From the NCBI GenBank assembly GCA_026182355.1, contig JAPFBL010000547.1, positions 62,001-126,000 on the forward strand: a stretch of DNA of 64,000 nt, in the 5' to 3' direction. The translations under genes and the position numbers were made by a program. The notes below the pieces were generated by a model that did not search any database, was not told the DNA's origin, and worked only from the letters and a program-made list of their open reading frames with translations. This document shows positions 11,501-23,079 of the stretch, piece by piece. This DNA is from Hermatobates lingyangjiaoensis (lineage: Eukaryota; Arthropoda; Insecta; Hemiptera; Hermatobatidae). The first letter of the stretch is position 1; each line of letters begins with the position of its first letter.

Positions 11501-14500
11501 CTTTAATAGCTACCGAAAATACCAACGTTGACAAATCTATTATGAATTGTCTAGGTGAATTTCGCAGACGACGGTTCTGCAGACTGTGCCATCTTCCTCC
11601 CGGGGGAACATCAGGTCCTCGCCAAGCCTGATACTGTCCTCACCATTTTGCCTGCTTTAGTGAAGCAAGAAGGACGCTTTATTCTTGCAGGCTTGGCGGC
11701 TGTCCTCAGACAGGTACCTTATAACTTTTCATTACTCTTTTCTTCCTTCGCCTTTATAACAGTATGCTACCTTTGGCTCCAACCCATAGGTCTAAATATG
11801 TTTAGACCTACGAGTATTTAAACAGATTTCGTTGAACACAATAGTGTATTCCTTCTGGAGAATTTTCCTTGCAACGTTTTCCAGTTTGCGAAGACCCTTT
11901 TTCGTTGTTAGAACAACGATTTATATTTGTTAACACGTTTCGACTGTCGGCTGCAGTCATTTTCAAGACATAGTTATGGGGTTAGCTTGGGTGTGTTCGA
12001 GTTCTACCGCTTTAGTCTCTTGATCAAATTTACTGGCAAAGTGGCACTTAGGGCCACCTCTTTAAACATATAGGTATATATTTTATTTTTGCCTAATCCA
12101 ACAAAATTAATTATTACATATTATCTTTAATATATTTTTTTTTAAAAAAATAGAAGTACATTATCATTGGACTTGTATATATAGGTTTTTTTTTATAAAA
12201 TGTATTTTTCTGCTTATGTGAAGTTGTTAGGGTTGTAGTTTAGTCCTTTATGACTATTTCAGTTTTGATCAAAAGTCATTGTGACTATGTGAAAGTCATA
12301 CCTAAAGGTATTTTTTAGATATATATGTATATACAGCTTTGATCACTGAAGAAAATCTAAAAATACTGGTTTTAGTGGATACTGTCTTTATAAACATCTT
12401 TTGCAGATAGTGAAAGAAGCTGGCAATGACTGGATATTTCTTTTGGGTTTCCGCGCTAGCTGTTTAGCAGCTCCAGCAGAAGTGTCTCTCTGGACAAGAT
12501 TCTGCGAAGTTGATATGGTTGCTTGTGCTTCCTCTCCTTCACAGCATGGTCTACCTCGTCAAATTGATCAAATCGAAACTCATCTCTCATTACCTGCTAA
12601 AGTACATAATATTTCCAAGTATTCCAGTTCACCTTCCCATGACTTCCTTGAAGGACCTCACTTCGTCCTCGCTGACATAATTGTAGCAATTTGTCTACAT
12701 ATCATTGTTAGCAAGATCCCTAGGAATGTTGATGAGCTTTCTAGAACTCCTTTGACCTTACTTTGGTAGGTTAAATTTTATAAGTAAACTTAATTTATTC
12801 TGTTATGGATCATTTATGACTTTGTAAGTTTATGTATAGTTGGTATGAGATTATAAATATTTACTATTTTTAGTTTACTATAAATAAAGTTCAGGGACCA
12901 TGAAAAATCTGGTTTGAGATTTAATTTATCATGAATCTTTCATAGATTTCTTCCTGGTCATGATTTCTTTTATATACATCGACGCTATGGGAGAACTCTT
13001 AGGTTACACCTTGAGATAGGTTAGTTTGTCATAGATTCAACGATGTAAGTTTTAACGAACTAACAAATAAATTAGTTTTATTGATACAAAAAGTCATGGT
13101 GATATTTTACATTTTTTAAATGCTATCGATTCTCAATGTGATTAGTGAAGTGCTTTCATAATGGGAAACATTTTCAAAATAATTATCATTGATACATATT
13201 TTATAGGTTTCAGAGAGTGATGGAAACTAAAGATTTGAAAGCAGTACTCTCTTGCTTTGAGTTGTCTCAAGTTGAATGTGATAAACCACGAGAAGATTGG
13301 TCACAAAATGAACAAGTATTGGGAAAGAAAGAAGAATCAGTAGACAGTAAATTTACATTCTACCGGACAGAAACCAAAAGGAAGGCATTTACCCAGGTCC
13401 ATGAAGTCGACGAAAGTTTGAATAAGATTTCAAATATAAGGCTGGAACCTTATTTACAACTCAAGAATTTGGAGGAATTAGAAGAAAAAGTAACATTACC
13501 AGATGTTCCTGAAGAGCGGTTGAAAAGAAAAAAGCAGCAAATCGTCAGTCTCGTTCGACCAGTCATCGATGTAAGTGGATTTTTATATGTAACTTATTTG
13601 CTGATATTAACGGTGTGGATACCCCTATTTTGTCAATGGGGTTCCTTTTGTTTTGTAATATCTACCGTGGCTGTAGTTCTATTTAATGAAACACTGACCA
13701 GCAGAGGGGTACTGTACAGGATGGCTAGAGTTGAGCCCAGTAGTCATGTTGGTATACCCATATAAGGTGTCCCAAAAAAATGTATACACACTTTAAATTA
13801 TTGAGATTGATTTTGTTTTAAACATGTAAACAAATTCACATGCATCATTTTATTGCTTTGCCACTAACCTGTTCTCAAATTGTTGTCCGCTTGGGTCGAC
13901 ACACTGCTGATAAAGCGAAGCGTGATCCAAAAAAATGTGTACATCTTTTAGCAGCTGATAACTGAATTGGTTGTAAAAATGTAAGTGGCAAAATTACATT
14001 TCAGATTAACCCATTTTCTTAATGACAATGATCAAGACCGAAATGGTACTTTTGGAAGGGTGGAGCAAGTTCAAGTAAACAAGACCAGCCACAGTGGAAT
14101 TAAAAAAATTGTTGAGTTAGTCCTTTTGATGATAATCGACAGCAGACTGTAATTTCTGATGATTTAACATGACGGTGGATCATAACTATGAGTTCTCAGG
14201 TCAGCAGTAGATGCAATCGTGTTGGTTTAATTTGGATGTGGTTAACACAATCCTGTTGGAAAGTGTGCTTTTTCATTCCAACTTTCCAATTACTACTCCG
14301 GTCTGTGTCATTAAGATATCATTAAATGGGTTAATTGGGAATGTAACTTTTCCACTTGTAATATTTTTACAACCAAACGAAAACGATTGAGTTATCAGTT
14401 GCTAAAAGGTGCAAATTTTTTTTTTTTTTTGAAACTCTTCGCGTTATCTGCAGTATCTGGATTAGAACTGATGACAGTTTAAGAACAAGTGATGAGAAAG

Positions 14501-17500
14501 CAATAAAAAGATGCTTATAAGTTCTTTTACGCTTTTAACATAAAAATAATTACAATAAATACTTAAATTAGAATTATTTGAATTGTGCATACATTTTTAT
14601 GGGACACTCTGAAAGTAGAACATACATTCTGAATCTTCAGGAATGAGTCAAGACCAGAGGTCATCCGTTTTGTCAGAGTTCTTTGTTTATCTCTTTATTG
14701 AAAAAGTGTTTCCCAGAGTTGAAGATCTACTATCTGTTCGGAATAAATGGTTTTATGAACATTGCAGTTCTCAACCCCTAGTATTCAAATAAAATGAATA
14801 ATATAAAAAGAGTAATTGAGGACATCGTTGATCTATAGAACTTAAACGTAAAGTACGGTTGTTCTACGCGTTTTTTTCTCATGGTTTCTGGCTATGCGTG
14901 TGTTGGCCCCTAGTAGGGAAAAGTTAACAACCAAGAGCTGGAATCGGTTTATTTGAATATACGGACCAATTCCATATTTGTCTATGTTTTTTGAAAATGA
15001 TAATAAGTACCGAGGCATTATATATATATTAGTTCTATAGGAAATATAAACTTTTGGAACCGGGTCATAAAAACTTTTGTGGCAGAGTTTCTTTCTTTGG
15101 CTCTGAAGCCCTAAAAAGAACAGGAAAAGCTGACAATAAAACTCATGTTGATATTTCGATTCCTCTATAATAGTTTTGTCTGTTGACCAGATGGCTCGAG
15201 ACGGCGATGTTGTCGTGGACTTTTGCTGTGGCAGTGGGCACGTAGGTCTAGTGTTGGCTGAACTCCTCCCCTGCTGCCGCCTTATCCTTGTAGATAACAA
15301 AGAAAAGTCCCTAGAACGAGCTCGAGTTCGTTCCTCCCACCTAACGAATGTTACCATTGTCCAGGCAAATTTACACTATTTTGACGCCAATTTTCAGGTA
15401 AAAAAAAAGGTTTTTTTTTTCTTTTTCTTCTCTCTTTATATCAATCATTCTAGAATGTCAATGTAAGTGGGTGGTTTTTGTTTTTTCAGATAGGTGTTTC
15501 TTTGCACGCTTGCGGAGTTGCTTCAGACTTGGTACTGGCTAAGTGTCTACAACGAAGAGCTGGAGTTGTTCTCTGTCCTTGTTGCTACGGTGGCATCAGG
15601 GTTTGTTATTAATTTTTTTTAACTACAACATTACACTGGATTAGTGTAGTACCTAATCACGGTATTTGGCATGGTCTTAGGGCTGCTCTTTGCTTTGTTT
15701 TAATTTAGACATGTGGTCAGGGTTGGTGAATTAGTTAATTTGAGTATTCTTATTAGGATCAGATATTAGTAAATTACCTTATGGCAAATAAATATTTCAA
15801 GTTCGGTTCGAAAAAAAATTGAAATTTTTTTTTTATTTTATTTACAGTTTTATCTTTAATTATTGTCATTGGAATTATTTAAACTACATTCTTTAGCATT
15901 CAAACTATATTGTTTAGGACTTAAACTACATTAGTGGTTGTGTGATCTGCTTTCCTTGAACTATTTATTAGTGCATTCTGGGTACTATGTTATGTAGTCA
16001 AAGTATGTTCTAAGTCTACGAATTTGATAACTCTAGTTGACCTCCTTTCAAAATATTTGTTTGGGACCAGAAGCCGGGAAAGTTGACAACCTAGAACTCG
16101 AATCATTTTAGTTAAAATTATGGACCAATTCCATATTTTTCTTTGTCTATTGAATGGGGTAATATGTTACCAAACATTATATTTATTAGTTATATAGGAA
16201 ATATGTGTTTCAGATAACCTTTATAGTAAGGTCATAAAAACTTTTGTAGCAAACTTTGTTGAGTTTCTTTCATTGGTTTTGAAGCCTTAAAAAGAAGCCA
16301 AAAAGCTGACAACAAAACTTATTTTGATATTTTTATTCCGCTGTCATTTGGAGGAGAAGTGCAAACACCTGATGATAGCTCTCTGATGATGTTGTATCGA
16401 AAGGCCTTAGAGCATTGTAATTATTATATATTTGTTTATTGTGGTGTTTAATTTACATATTATATCAAGAGTTATTGTTGATTATTAATTTATATATATA
16501 TATATCTGATTACTTGCCGTTGCGTCTACAACGTGCTTGGTCTCCCTTTCTCTTTTCTGCTGTAGACGGATTACCCGACAATTTGAGTCTGTTAGTGTGT
16601 TCCCTTACTCTGTGTGTTACTCTTCTTGAATTTTGAACTCGCGTACATATATATATATATATATATAACAAGATTTCACATGGACACGTGAAATAGCAAT
16701 CAATGATGAAACCACAATTTGAAATAGGAAAAAAAACTCTTTCAACCGTAACAAGCGGGTTTTGACTCTGACGAACACCGCTTGTTACGGTTGAAAGATC
16801 TTAGTTTCTTTCCAATTGTTGTTTGATCATATATATATATATATATATCCACTTAAAATTCGAAAAAACGATCCAAACTGGACGCAAATCAGTTCACAAA
16901 CGAAGAAAAGCAACACACAAAGAAAGAGACACACTTACAAACTCAAATTTTCGGATGATCCGTCTTCAGGAGAAAAGAGAGAAAGGGCGACCAAGCACGC
17001 CGTTGGTTGTGTTTCCGGCGTGCTTGGTCGCCCTTTCTCTCTTTTCTCCTGAAGACGGATCATCCGAAAATTTGAGTTTGTAAGTGTGTCTCTTTCTTTG
17101 TGTGTTGCTTTTCTTCGTTTGTGAACTGATATATATATATATATATATTTGGGGAGCAGGCCTTCATTTATACACGTTTTGTTAAAAGTAATGCCCAATT
17201 TAACTTTTACACTTTTTTTTTTTTCAAAAATGTGACCCACTTGGGGTCACATTTGCAAATTATTATATGTGCAACCTAGAGAATTCGATTATCGCTAGAA
17301 ATCCAACCTGGAAGCCTCATATATATTGTAGGTACGTTGATGACTGCTTTGTGATGATGGATAAACCGGAATATATAGATGAGATTAAATCTGCTTTTGA
17401 AGCTGAATCTGTTTTGAAGTTTACTTATGAGATGGAAACCAACAGTAGCTTAGACTTTCTTGATGTTAAAATAAAGAGTAATGGAGAAAACCAGACTTTT

Positions 17501-18685
17501 GTCACTTCAGTGTTCGTAAAGTCTACGAATAGTGGAATACTTTTAAACGCTAAAAGTGAATGCCCTGACAGATATAAGGACGGCATGATTAAAACCCTCA
17601 TTCGAAGAGCGTATAAGACGTCATCTAGTTGGGAATTGTTCAAACAAGAAGCAGATAGGCTCAAAGAAGTCCTTATTAACAACGGATATAGTAATCGACA
17701 ATTCGATTCCATCTTGAAAGGTTGCCTGAACAAACTTCATGGTAGTGATATTCAACAGAATCCCGAAAACAAAGGCGCAACACACTTTGTATATTATAAA
17801 AACCAGTTTTCGGAAGCTTATAAAACTGACGAACGCATAAAAGGAATTATTAAGAATAATACATCATGCCTCAAGCCGGATGACAGATTAGAATTAAGAA
17901 TTTACTATGCCAACTCTGCCACTTCAAGAATGGTAATTACGAACAACCCGCAAAAGAAAGCAACCCTTCAGAGAACTAATGTAGTATACGAGTTTAACTG
18001 CAAATTAGGGAACTGCGAGTCCCTATGCTCGAAATACGTTGGTTCCACCACAACCACGCTTTCACGAAGGCTCACCATGCATCTGGCATCCGGAGGACCC
18101 AAAGAGCACGTTAGGTTAACACATGGAGTGCAATTAACTAGGGAATTGTTAACAGACAATACTGTAATATTACAACAAGAACACGACCACACCAGATTGC
18201 AAATTTTGGAAGCTATCTTGATCCTCGAAAAGCAACCTAGTATTAACAGCCAAGGAGGAGGATTTTCAAGAATTCTAAAATTATATGAAGGCAGTCAGAA
18301 GGCGAACCAGTCTGGGAGAGGTATAGAAGTTAATTGATTACCTTCCCAGATACAAATGACGGATGGAAGGTAACCAAGAGCCTGGTGAAACCTCAACATA
18401 CCTTTACCTTTGATAACCTCCCTAGTTGTGAATATGTGTTATGGACTCGTTATGTTTATTTTAGTTTATTTTAATTGTTATTTACTTTTAGATCATTAAT
18501 AATTTTATATATTCTTTAACCTTGAAAATGGTCAACGATGACCGAAACATGTCGGTATATAATAATAAAAATTTTGGTGAACTTATGTTTTTAGTTCCAG
18601 AACCATGGAAGTCAAGTATGAGAACACTTGAAAAACGGATAAGAAAAAGTGTAAAAGTTAAATTGGGCATTACTTTTAACAAAAC

Positions 18686-18739
<54 letters not shown>

Positions 18740-19361
18740 ATTTGCGTGTGTATGTATTTGCGTGTGTGTAGTAATCCCCCCTATAACACAGAATTCTTAT
18801 AACGCTTTTTATATGACGCGATTTCATGTGTCCCTCGTATAACGCGGGGATTTATCGTTATACAGTATTACCCTATATCAGTAATGCTTTTCATATAACG
18901 TGATTACTTGTCGATCGTGCAACGCTTTTTCCTACAACACGGACCGTGTTATAGGTGGGATTAGTGCGTATGGTTGTTTCCTGAGGTCGTAGCGTCTTGT
19001 TAAAAATCCCATGGTTGTTTTTCATTTTACATCTATTTAACTAAATTATTTCATTGTTAACGTATTCTTAATTCACTTAATATTGTTACTACTGTTTGGT
19101 TGATTATAGACGAATCACTCGGTGGAGTACCCACAAAGTGTGGAGTTCATTAACTCCGGCCTGGATGAGAGAGGTTTAGTGGTGCTGGGTCACTGTGCAG
19201 ACACGATTGACTCTGATGTCGGCAGGAAGTGCATGCAGGCGGTAGACACAGACCGGTGTCTCTTGCTGGCTGACAAAGGTTACTCACCAGTTGTATATAA
19301 ACTTCATCCTCTTCACTGTACTACCAGAAATAACCTCATAGTTGCCGCCAGTCCTGGCTGA
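8523..19361 (+). CDS. GSTCD: GSTCD: GST C-terminal domain plus methyltransferase-like protein
   Basis: Seven coding exons: 8523-8636, 11555-11713, 12407-12765, 13207-13570, 15191-15397, 15490-15600 and 19110-19361 (TGA). Phases agree throughout and the joined product is 521 residues. Residues about 85-225 form a GST-C-like region (ILAGLAAVLRQ, PAEVSLWTRFCEV, GPHFVLADIIV). About 335-500 is a Rossmann methyltransferase-like domain with VVVDFCCGSGHVG (motif I), IVQANLHYF, SLHACGVASD and CPCCYG. The C-terminus (GRKCMQAVDTDRCL, NNLIVA) matches animal GSTCD. Its substrate is not established. The protein is shorter than the human form (about 630 residues), mainly in the linker. The ATG follows a splice-like acceptor at 8500; a 5' UTR exon upstream is likely but not located. 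Introns hold PLEs, a mariner MITE and several palindromes. The donor after 15600 (gtttgt) is weak. Confidence 0.93.
8637..11554. other. GSTCD intron 1
   Basis: AT-rich, no ORF of note. At 10832-10880 a half copy of palindrome family K is visible (TCTAATTTTCGGGTTTAACC, then a GTCATCA and an AAAGAGAGGGAAAGAGGCC stretch). Nothing else was recognised. Confidence 0.55.
11880..11985 (-). mobile_element. PLE 3'-end remnant with hammerhead-like motif
   Basis: On the minus strand CTTGAAAATGACTG..CAGTCGAAACGTGTTAAC gives the same layout as the PLE 3' end at 18531: YTTGAAAA, an extra T, stem II (GACTG/CAGTC), then GAAACGTGTT. It lies in GSTCD intron 2. Confidence 0.5.
13765..14611. mobile_element. Mariner-type non-autonomous element with nested inverted repeats
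   Basis: Ends AGGTGTCCCAAAAAAATGTA and its inverted partner ending ATTTTTATGGGACACTCT (14593-14611) resemble Tc1/mariner terminal repeats, next to TA. Inside, 13952-14015 is again inverted at 14332-14406 (TTATCAGTTGCTAAAAG and partner). No transposase frame is readable. It lies in GSTCD intron 4, about 195 bp downstream of the exon 4 donor. Confidence 0.7.
14909..15172 (+). repeat. Direct repeat, copy 1, just upstream of GSTCD exon 5
   Basis: About 265 bp matching 16073-16343 in the same orientation. Shared landmarks are GGACCAATTCCATATTT, TATAGGAAATAT, GGTCATAAAAACTTTTGT and the AAAGCTGACAA..AAAACT block. The copies are visibly diverged. Confidence 0.75.
16073..16343 (+). repeat. Direct repeat, copy 2, in GSTCD intron 6
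   Basis: Second copy of the 14909-15172 unit. Together the two flank exons 5 and 6 of GSTCD. Confidence 0.75.
16486..16667. repeat. Diverged half copy of family K between TA tracts
   Basis: Sequence such as CGTGCTTGGTCTCCCTTTCT and GACAATTTGAGTCTGTTAGT parallels the right arm of family K at 17016-17129. It is flanked by (TA)n at 16492-16505 and 16646-16667. Confidence 0.55.
16668..16829. repeat. Palindromic element, family A copy 2
   Basis: Shorter, partly decayed copy of the family A palindrome (CTTTCAACCGTAACAAGCGG and the reverse), between (TA)n at 16646-16667 and 16829-16848. Confidence 0.8.
16889..17129. repeat. Near-perfect palindrome, family K (114-bp arms)
   Basis: Arms 16889-17002 and 17016-17129 pair essentially without mismatch around a 13-bp loop. 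Each arm contains CCTGAAGACGGATCATCCGAAAA, a hammerhead-like core with a short stem II (GGA/TCC). It lies between (TA)n tracts at 16829-16848 and 17130-17148. Confidence 0.9.
17131..17245 (-). mobile_element. PLE N-terminal coding end, head-to-head with the next PLE
   Basis: Minus strand reads KVKLGITFNKTCINEGLLPKY and then IYIYI from the (TA)n tract at 17130-17148. The same N-terminal sequence occurs in plus orientation at 18640-18690, downstream of the PLE ORF. The element at 17236-18690 is thus bounded by inverted copies of its own 5' coding region. Confidence 0.8.
17267..18337 (+). CDS. Second Penelope-like element ORF: RT C-terminal part + GIY-YIG nuclease
   Basis: Uninterrupted 356-codon frame that can be read further upstream to about 17231 (DPLGVTFANYY, an RT motif), so the ATG is internal and the 5' half of RT is absent. 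YVDD at residues 23-26 is the RT catalytic site. A GIY-YIG-type nuclease occupies about 238-325, with VVYEFNC, KYVGSTTTTLSRRL, the ILEAILILEKQPSIN region and GGGFSRILKLYEG. It differs from the 5927-7141 element in lacking the CGRPRC motif and in its linker, so it is a separate PLE family, closer to the Penelope/Poseidon type (inference). It sits inside GSTCD intron 6 in the same orientation as the gene. Confidence 0.93.
   Translation: MCNLENSIIARNPTWKPHIYCRYVDDCFVMMDKPEYIDEIKSAFEAESVLKFTYEMETNSSLDFLDVKIKSNGENQTFVTSVFVKSTNSGILLNAKSECPDRYKDGMIKTLIRRAYKTSSSWELFKQEADRLKEVLINNGYSNRQFDSILKGCLNKLHGSDIQQNPENKGATHFVYYKNQFSEAYKTDERIKGIIKNNTSCLKPDDRLELRIYYANSATSRMVITNNPQKKATLQRTNVVYEFNCKLGNCESLCSKYVGSTTTTLSRRLTMHLASGGPKEHVRLTHGVQLTRELLTDNTVILQQEHDHTRLQILEAILILEKQPSINSQGGGFSRILKLYEGSQKANQSGRGIEVN
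18527..18559 (+). ncRNA. Hammerhead-ribozyme-like motif in PLE 3' region
   Basis: CTTGAAAATGGTCAACGATG followed by ACCGAAACATGTCGG. The layout is YTTGAAAA-T, stem II GGTC..GACC, then GAAAC and a short stem III candidate. Hammerhead ribozymes are known from PLE terminal repeats. Here the core has one base more than the canonical CUGANGA and CUGA is CUUGA, so activity is uncertain. Confidence 0.45.
18560..18768 (+). mobile_element. Start of a tandem PLE copy running into (TA)n
   Basis: After the PLE 3' region the frame ELMFLVPEPWKSSM, TLEKRIRKSVKVKLGITFNK is the 5' coding region of the same PLE, interrupted at the (TA)n tract 18687-18731. This is the tandem, pseudo-LTR arrangement typical of PLEs. 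A (TG)n-rich stretch follows. Confidence 0.8.
18772..18963. mobile_element. Small MITE with TAATCCC terminal repeats
   Basis: TAATCCCCCCTATAACAC at 18772-18789 is matched in reverse by GTGTTATAGGTGGGATTA at 18946-18963. The interior repeats the word TATAACG several times in both orientations. No coding capacity; family not identified. Confidence 0.65.
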
Positions 19362-20637
19362 CAATCAGTTTTTCTCTTGAGTTACACACAGGGATATGCT
19401 ACCAAACTTTCAACACACCGTGACCCCACATATTACATTCTCAACCTGATAAATATCAGATCCCACTCCTGTTAAAATCAAAATGAAACTGTTTGTCCTC
19501 GATAAATTTAAAACCGCTGCAATGATTAGTAATGTGTTTTCCTCCTTTTTTTTTAATTTAATATAATTCTAAAACTTAGAAGTATTGTTAATGAAAACTT
19601 TTTCATGTTAAAAAAATGACAGAACTTATTTTAAGATCAAAGAATAAGTAAATTTTAATCTAAAATGATCATACTTTTTAATGCAGTTCCAATCCAATTT
19701 GCTTATAACTTCATTACATGATTTTCGTTACTCTTAATCTTTATTTCCTTTTTAATTCTATTGTTCTACAGACTTTTGTTAATGCAAATATAAAAATTAC
19801 AAATCTGAACAAAATTCGATACTGAACAAATCCCGTCTATTTTTTCGAAGACGGGAAGAACCAATGTTCAGCAGTCCTAATGTTAAACGCTCAAGATCAG
19901 GGACTGTCAGATAGTCTCAGCTCAACTAGAAATCTTTTACCAAAGAACACTAATGGATTCATTTTATGTAGATATTCTCTCTTATTCTTCAAGTTATAAA
20001 CTAAGGTATATTGAGTTTTAGAAATCAAAGTTATAATGTATATCAGTCAAACTTGAAGCATATAAAATTATGTATGGTTCAAAAAATGAAACGGTCCGTT
20101 AGGGCAAAATATCAAACGATTTAGAGGAAAGAACATGTAGAAACAATACACAAATCACTTCAATATTTCGATCGAAGTCGAAATTTTGAAGTGGGTTGTC
20201 TTGTTTCTAAGTATTTTTTTAAAAATTTTTTATGGTTATTCTTATGTAAATGTTCGTACATAATTGAAAAGCAATATAAAAATTTCAACTTAAACCATGC
20301 ATTAATTAGAATATTCAACAATTGTTTTATATAAATGTATACAATTCAAAATATGAATAAGTGGTGAAGTCGGAACTGTTGTTTGAAATATTGATCAAGT
20401 GTGCTGTTTTGTTTTGAGGAAAACACAAAGATATAACATAAGCGACTTCTATATCCAGCATTCGTCTTCATGAGAAGTGGCCTGCTAGGCAGTAAGTCAC
20501 TTATACTCCTAGTCATCAAATTGTTAATAAAAAAAAAATGGGATACAATATTTAATTTATTTGTAGTTATATGAATTTTCATGAGTGTTACTACTTTATT
20601 TGCGTAAAAAAAGTGTTATATGATTATGTCAATTAAG
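19362..20637. other. GSTCD 3' flank
   Basis: AT-rich, with no gene, repeat partner or clear polyadenylation hexamer close to the GSTCD stop. Confidence 0.45.
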
Positions 20638-21541
20638 AGGGTCGTTGAATAATTAAAGAGACAAATTGGTTTGGAGAAAAATCATTTATTATTACAAAAC
20701 AGGATTTTTCAATATATCCCCACCTACAGTATGCACTTGTCCCAGCTCTTTTAAAATGACTCTTTAAACTAAACACTTTAACTGTGTATTTAAGCCCATT
20801 TCCCAAAAATTTTGACATCATCATTATTTCGGCACTTCTTCCCATGTGATGCCTCCTTCTGTGGACCAAACAATGGAATTAGATGGTGCTAAATCGGAGC
20901 AATAAGAGGAATGAGGCAGTACGTCCTCCCAGCCTATTTTGTCCAAGGTTTCACAAGTTTGTTGAGGAGTGTCTTGTTGGAGAACACATCTTTACTCTGA
21001 GATCCACTACGTTTCTCTCTCCTAAATCCCTTTGCTTTGTTTAAAAGCATATCTGAGTAGTATTTGCTGTTTATTGAACGCTCACAAAAAGCCGTTCCTT
21101 AAGCATCCAAAAACTGTCAACAAAATTAGTGGGGCCACAACACTGTTTTTTATTTTAGTCACTGAGTTCCGACCCTTTATAAACTTTTCTGCCCAGTCGT
21201 AAAAATTTTCTCATATAACTTCATATTCAACTCGTAATGGGTTCATATAACTTGCCCCCCGTACATTCTAGTCATTCCAGAATATATATCCAGCTGTTTT
21301 TTCAGCTTCAAAAAAGGAAAAAAAAACCAAATCAGATGTTGTTTAACCAATGTGAAATTTTCTAGTGGACCGTCCATCGTTAAACTTAATTTCAAGGTTT
21401 TAAAGACAATAATTCTGATCTACCAGCTAATCAGAGCTCTTCCCAGTGATGCAAACTTAAAGTTCTATAAGTATCAAAGTTATCTTTCCAACTGTTCTTT
21501 TTCTACAGAACAATTTGTTTCTTTGGTTATTGAATGATCCT
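20638..21541 (-). pseudogene. Degenerate mariner transposon
   Basis: Terminal repeats: GGGTCGTTGAATAATTAAAG at the left; the right end reads in reverse complement as GGATCATTCAATAACCAAAG. The minus strand around 20960-20820 reads, with frameshifts, LDKIGWEDVLPHSSYCSDLA-PSN, which is the mariner catalytic-region pattern (GWxVLPHPPYSPDLAPSD). The last catalytic Asp appears replaced by Asn. Several stops and frameshifts make it non-functional. Confidence 0.8.
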
Positions 21542-21945
21542 TGTTCCATACATTCATCTGTTAGAATCAGAAATGTTAATGTGATGTCAATAAAGAGATG
21601 GATCAACCGTTTTATCTAGTTTGCTAGTGTTGAGTTGTCTTGACAGGTTTCGGACGACTTCAACATTAACTTACGAGGTAAGATTGTTATTCCCCCCCCC
21701 CCAGTGTAAATTACGGAAAACCCAAACTTTCTTTTACATATTAATTAGTTCATAACTTGTGAAAAAATTAATGAGTACCTTTAAAACAGAAACTAATTTA
21801 CTACCATTTTATTTATAATCATTTGTAGATTTAATAATAGAGTTAAAAAATATTTATAATTTCATTTTTATTTAAATCATTGGTTGTGCAATCGGTAATT
21901 GTGTGGTATTTACTTATTCTGAGGTAAAATGGATAAAAAAACAAA
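21542..21945. other. Intergenic, poly-C run
   Basis: Nothing assigned; a run of ten C lies at 21693-21702. Confidence 0.4.
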
Positions 21946-22192
21946 AGTCTCCACAGAAATGAAGTTTTATTCAACAACAAGAACGCGTTTCGAACACCTT
22001 GTGTTCATCATAAGGAATACACTATAATATAAATTATATCTAATCAGTTTCAAAATTAGATATAATTTGTATTATAGTGTCTTCCTTATGATGAACACAA
22101 GGTGTTCGAAAGGCGTTTTTGTTGTTGAAAAAAACTTCATTTGTGTGGAGACTTTTATTTGTTTATCCATTTTACCTCAGAGTGATTTTTAT
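21946..22192. repeat. Palindromic element, family C copy 1
   Basis: Arms near 21946-22045 and 22058-22192 are inverted copies. Each has the motif ATGATGAACACAAGGTGTTC followed by GAAA(G)GCG, a hammerhead-like core with a 6-bp stem II (GAACAC/GTGTTC). The outer part carries the family hallmark TGTGTGGAGACTTTTAT. Confidence 0.8.
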
Positions 22193-22199
22193 TTAAATA

Positions 22200-23070
22200 T
22201 GAAATATGTGCCTTATAACATGAAGGACACTAACAACTTCAATATTATTAGTCTTTTTTTTATACTTATTTCCTACAAATATACTTGTTCCAGTAAAATG
22301 TGATTTACGATGTGAAGTATGCTCCATAAAATAAGTAATTTAACTTTTGTTGACTCAATAGAATATGTCGATTTCCCCTAACATTCCTCAAAATGCTGTC
22401 CTCATCTATCAATATAAATATTTTATTTACAATAAATCATATAGTATTTACACAAGCTCAAGTTTTGATATAACATAAGTTTCTCTCTGTTACTCTCACT
22501 TCAATATTGATTCAAGTAGGCTTTAATCGAATTTAATTTTGCCTAGTTTACAAGTAATTTACCTTTTATCTCTTCATTTCTTCTTGGTTTATGTTTATTT
22601 AATACTTTTTTTTATTTTTGTTTATTAAGACGCTTTTGATAATTGATGGTACTTGTACTTTAAATTTGTAACAGTATTGAACTTTCTAGCCTAGGGAGCA
22701 TGTATTCTAATTACATATTTATAACAATCATTCAAGGAAACTAGTATACCAATGAACTAATTTATATACCTGCAAATACTGTAGTATCATCGACCTTCTC
22801 TATTTAAAATAATATTTTTATATTTGTAATTTTTTACAAGGTGTAAAATATTTGTTGTACATTTTTTCTTTCTTTATTTAATTTAAAACTTGTTTTATAA
22901 GAATAAATATCGTTTTAATTTTTGAATGATTTCTTTTTTGCAATATCAATAATAGAATAATATAATAATGTTTAGATTGTAGAGTATTTAATTAAAAGAC
23001 TATGCTATCGGTAACTATAGACACAGATTAAAGATACGAACACTCCTACAGTCTCTAAATTTCGGTGGAA
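22200..23070. other. Intergenic, nothing recognised
   Basis: AT-rich with no ORF or repeat partner that I can support. Confidence 0.4.
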
Positions 23071-23079
23071 TGTATGTAT

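Noticed and set aside
13571..13765. Extension of the GSTCD exon 4 frame to 13765
   Set aside because: A good gtaagt donor follows codon GAT at 13570, and the next exon joins in phase; the tail is intron sequence running to the mariner MITE.
14842..15357. 171-codon frame on the minus strand
   Set aside because: Antisense to GSTCD exon 5 and its intron; no domain or splice support.
16935..17240. 101-codon minus-strand frame read as a protein
   Set aside because: It joins PLE N-terminal coding, a (TA)n tract and an arm of palindrome K; a chimeric chance frame.
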